The position numbers and the translations under genes were made by a program. DNA of 16,660 nucleotides from DATKEH01 sp035546355 (GTDB lineage Bacteria; Acidobacteriota; Thermoanaerobaculia; Multivoradales; JAIOJS01), in NCBI GenBank assembly GCA_035546355.1, contig DATKEH010000166.1:1-16660 (forward strand), given 5' to 3'. The notes under the pieces are model-generated. The model did not search any database, had not been told where the DNA came from, and was given only the letters and a program-made list of their open reading frames with translations. Of the stretch, positions 15,882 to 16,660 are shown piece by piece (the first letter of the stretch is position 1; the number at the start of each line of letters is the position of its first letter).

Positions 15882-16601
15882 CTGCGCCTGATCCCGCCGC
15901 CACCGACGCTGCGCGAGCTGGCCCGCCAGGCGCTCTCCTCCACCCGCCGCGGCTACGACCTGCTGGCGCCGAAGTTCGACGCCACGCCCTTCCGCACTCC
16001 CGAAGAGCTGCTGCGGCAGGTGGCGGAGCGGCTCGGCGACCCGGGGAGCGTTCGCCGCGCCCTCGACCTGTGTTGCGGCACCGGTGCCGCCTTCCCCTAC
16101 CTGCTGCCGCTGTGCAGCCGGGGGCTGGCGGGCGTCGACTTCAGCCTCGGCATGCTGGCCGAGGCGCGGCGGAAGCTGCGGGCGCGCCCCTCCTGCGGGC
16201 CGCCGGTGCTGCTGCTGCAGCAGGACGTCCTCGACCTGGGAGTCGCCGGCGGCTTCCAGCTGGCGACCTGCTTCGGCGCCCTGGGGCACGTACGACGGCG
16301 CGACCAGCCGACGTTCTTCCGCGCCGTGCGCTCGGCCCTCGACCCGGGGGGCCGCTTCGCCCTCGTCACCGCGCCTCTGCCGCCGCCCTGGTCGCCGCGC
16401 CTGTGGCTCGCCGCCGCCTTCGACGCCGGCATGTGGCTGCGCAACCGCCTGTGGCGGCCCCCCTTCGTCATGTACTACCTGGCGTTGCCGCTGGCGCGGG
16501 CACGGCGGCTGCTGCAGGAGGCGGGATTCGCCGTCGAGGAGCTGCCCCTGGCAACCCCCTTCCAGCGGGCTCGGCTGCTGCTGGCCCGCCGTCCGAGCTG
16601 A
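15882..16601 (+). CDS. Class I SAM-dependent methyltransferase with non-standard start
   Basis: A Rossmann-type methyltransferase. The glycine-rich motif I is L61-D-L-C-C-G-T-G68, followed by VDFSLGML with the acidic ribose-binding residue, a motif with FGALGHV and a late ALDPGGRFALVTA block. From about residue 165 there is a hydrophobic stretch rich in Trp and Leu that may touch membrane or a lipid substrate; the substrate is unknown. The frame reads as protein well upstream of the first ordinary start (GTG 16020), including GYDLLAPKFDATPFRTPEEL, a typical N-terminal block of this family. No ATG, GTG or TTG precedes it in frame, so I place the start at CTG 15882 (CTG 15888 is the alternative) behind GGGGTGA at 15871-15877. 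A GTG overlapping the kinase stop (15874) is in another frame and stops after five codons. A frameshift or sequence error is possible. Confidence 0.8.
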   Translation: MRLIPPPPTLRELARQALSSTRRGYDLLAPKFDATPFRTPEELLRQVAERLGDPGSVRRALDLCCGTGAAFPYLLPLCSRGLAGVDFSLGMLAEARRKLRARPSCGPPVLLLQQDVLDLGVAGGFQLATCFGALGHVRRRDQPTFFRAVRSALDPGGRFALVTAPLPPPWSPRLWLAAAFDAGMWLRNRLWRPPFVMYYLALPLARARRLLQEAGFAVEELPLATPFQRARLLLARRPS

Positions 16602-16622
16602 ACCGCGATAGCATCCAGCGCC

Positions 16623-16660
16623 GTGGCGGCGGCCCCGCACCCCTTCCTCGACCGCCCCCA
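16623..16660 (+). CDS. Possible start of a further gene, cut by window edge
   Basis: GTG at 16623 opens a frame of 12 codons to the edge (MAAAPHPFLDRP), 21 bases after the methyltransferase stop. HPFLDRP resembles the N-terminus of glycerophosphodiester phosphodiesterases, which often read like this just before the AHRG motif. That motif lies outside the window, so this is a weak guess. No clear ribosome site is visible. Confidence 0.25.
   Translation, partial: MAAAPHPFLDRP

Noticed and set aside
12320..15943. Very long minus-strand open frame (1207 codons) opposite the histidine kinase
   Set aside because: Low-complexity His/Gln/Arg-rich product without motifs, and the kinase on the plus strand has every catalytic motif in order.
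16020..16601. Methyltransferase starting at GTG 16020
   Set aside because: This would drop the conserved N-terminal block at about 15930-15995, which reads clearly as protein in the same frame.

Overview
This is a very GC-rich (by eye about 70% or more), densely coding bacterial window. It holds ten well-supported protein genes and a possible start of an eleventh. There are no rRNA or tRNA genes, CRISPR arrays, insertion sequences or phage genes that I can see. The class A penicillin-binding protein carries a PBP1b-like UB2H region, which points to a Gram-negative-type (diderm) cell. The FHA-RDD protein, the UvrA paralog and the large hybrid kinase suit lineages such as Acidobacteriota or Myxococcota. 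That placement is inference and no taxon marker gene is present.

Layout. Six genes run on the minus strand from about 9020 down to 1: a PBP1b-like class A penicillin-binding protein, a UvrA-family ATPase, an FHA / zinc-ribbon / RDD membrane protein, a PlsC-type acyltransferase, a MauE/DoxX-type redox membrane protein, and a secreted thioredoxin-like protein cut by the window edge. Gaps shrink along this run (about 108, 66-90, 41, 10 and -4 bases), so the last three or four genes look co-transcribed and translationally coupled. Four genes run on the plus strand from 9193: a YbiT-like ABC-F ATPase, an RlmI-type 23S rRNA cytosine methyltransferase (4-base overlap), a hybrid sensor histidine kinase, and a class I SAM methyltransferase. 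A possible further gene begins near 16623.

The divergent gap (about 9021-9192) is the main regulatory region. It holds four inverted repeats, two of them mutually exclusive, and the last is a strong hairpin just upstream of the ABC-F start. A second structured gap (12309-12475) precedes the histidine kinase.

How the genes fit together. The minus-strand set is mostly envelope work: peptidoglycan synthesis, phospholipid synthesis, thiol redox chemistry outside the cytoplasm, and a phospho-threonine reader anchored in the membrane, with a DNA-repair-type ATPase between them. The first two plus-strand genes both act on the ribosome. The kinase is a membrane sensor whose output partner is not in the window.

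Most noteworthy points: the structured ABC-F leader, two genes whose best starts appear to be non-standard codons (CTG near 15882, ATC near 3500), a tandem seven-residue repeat tail on the penicillin-binding protein, and altered motif residues in the acyltransferase and the UvrA paralog. I see no clear evidence of a wholly new multi-gene system.
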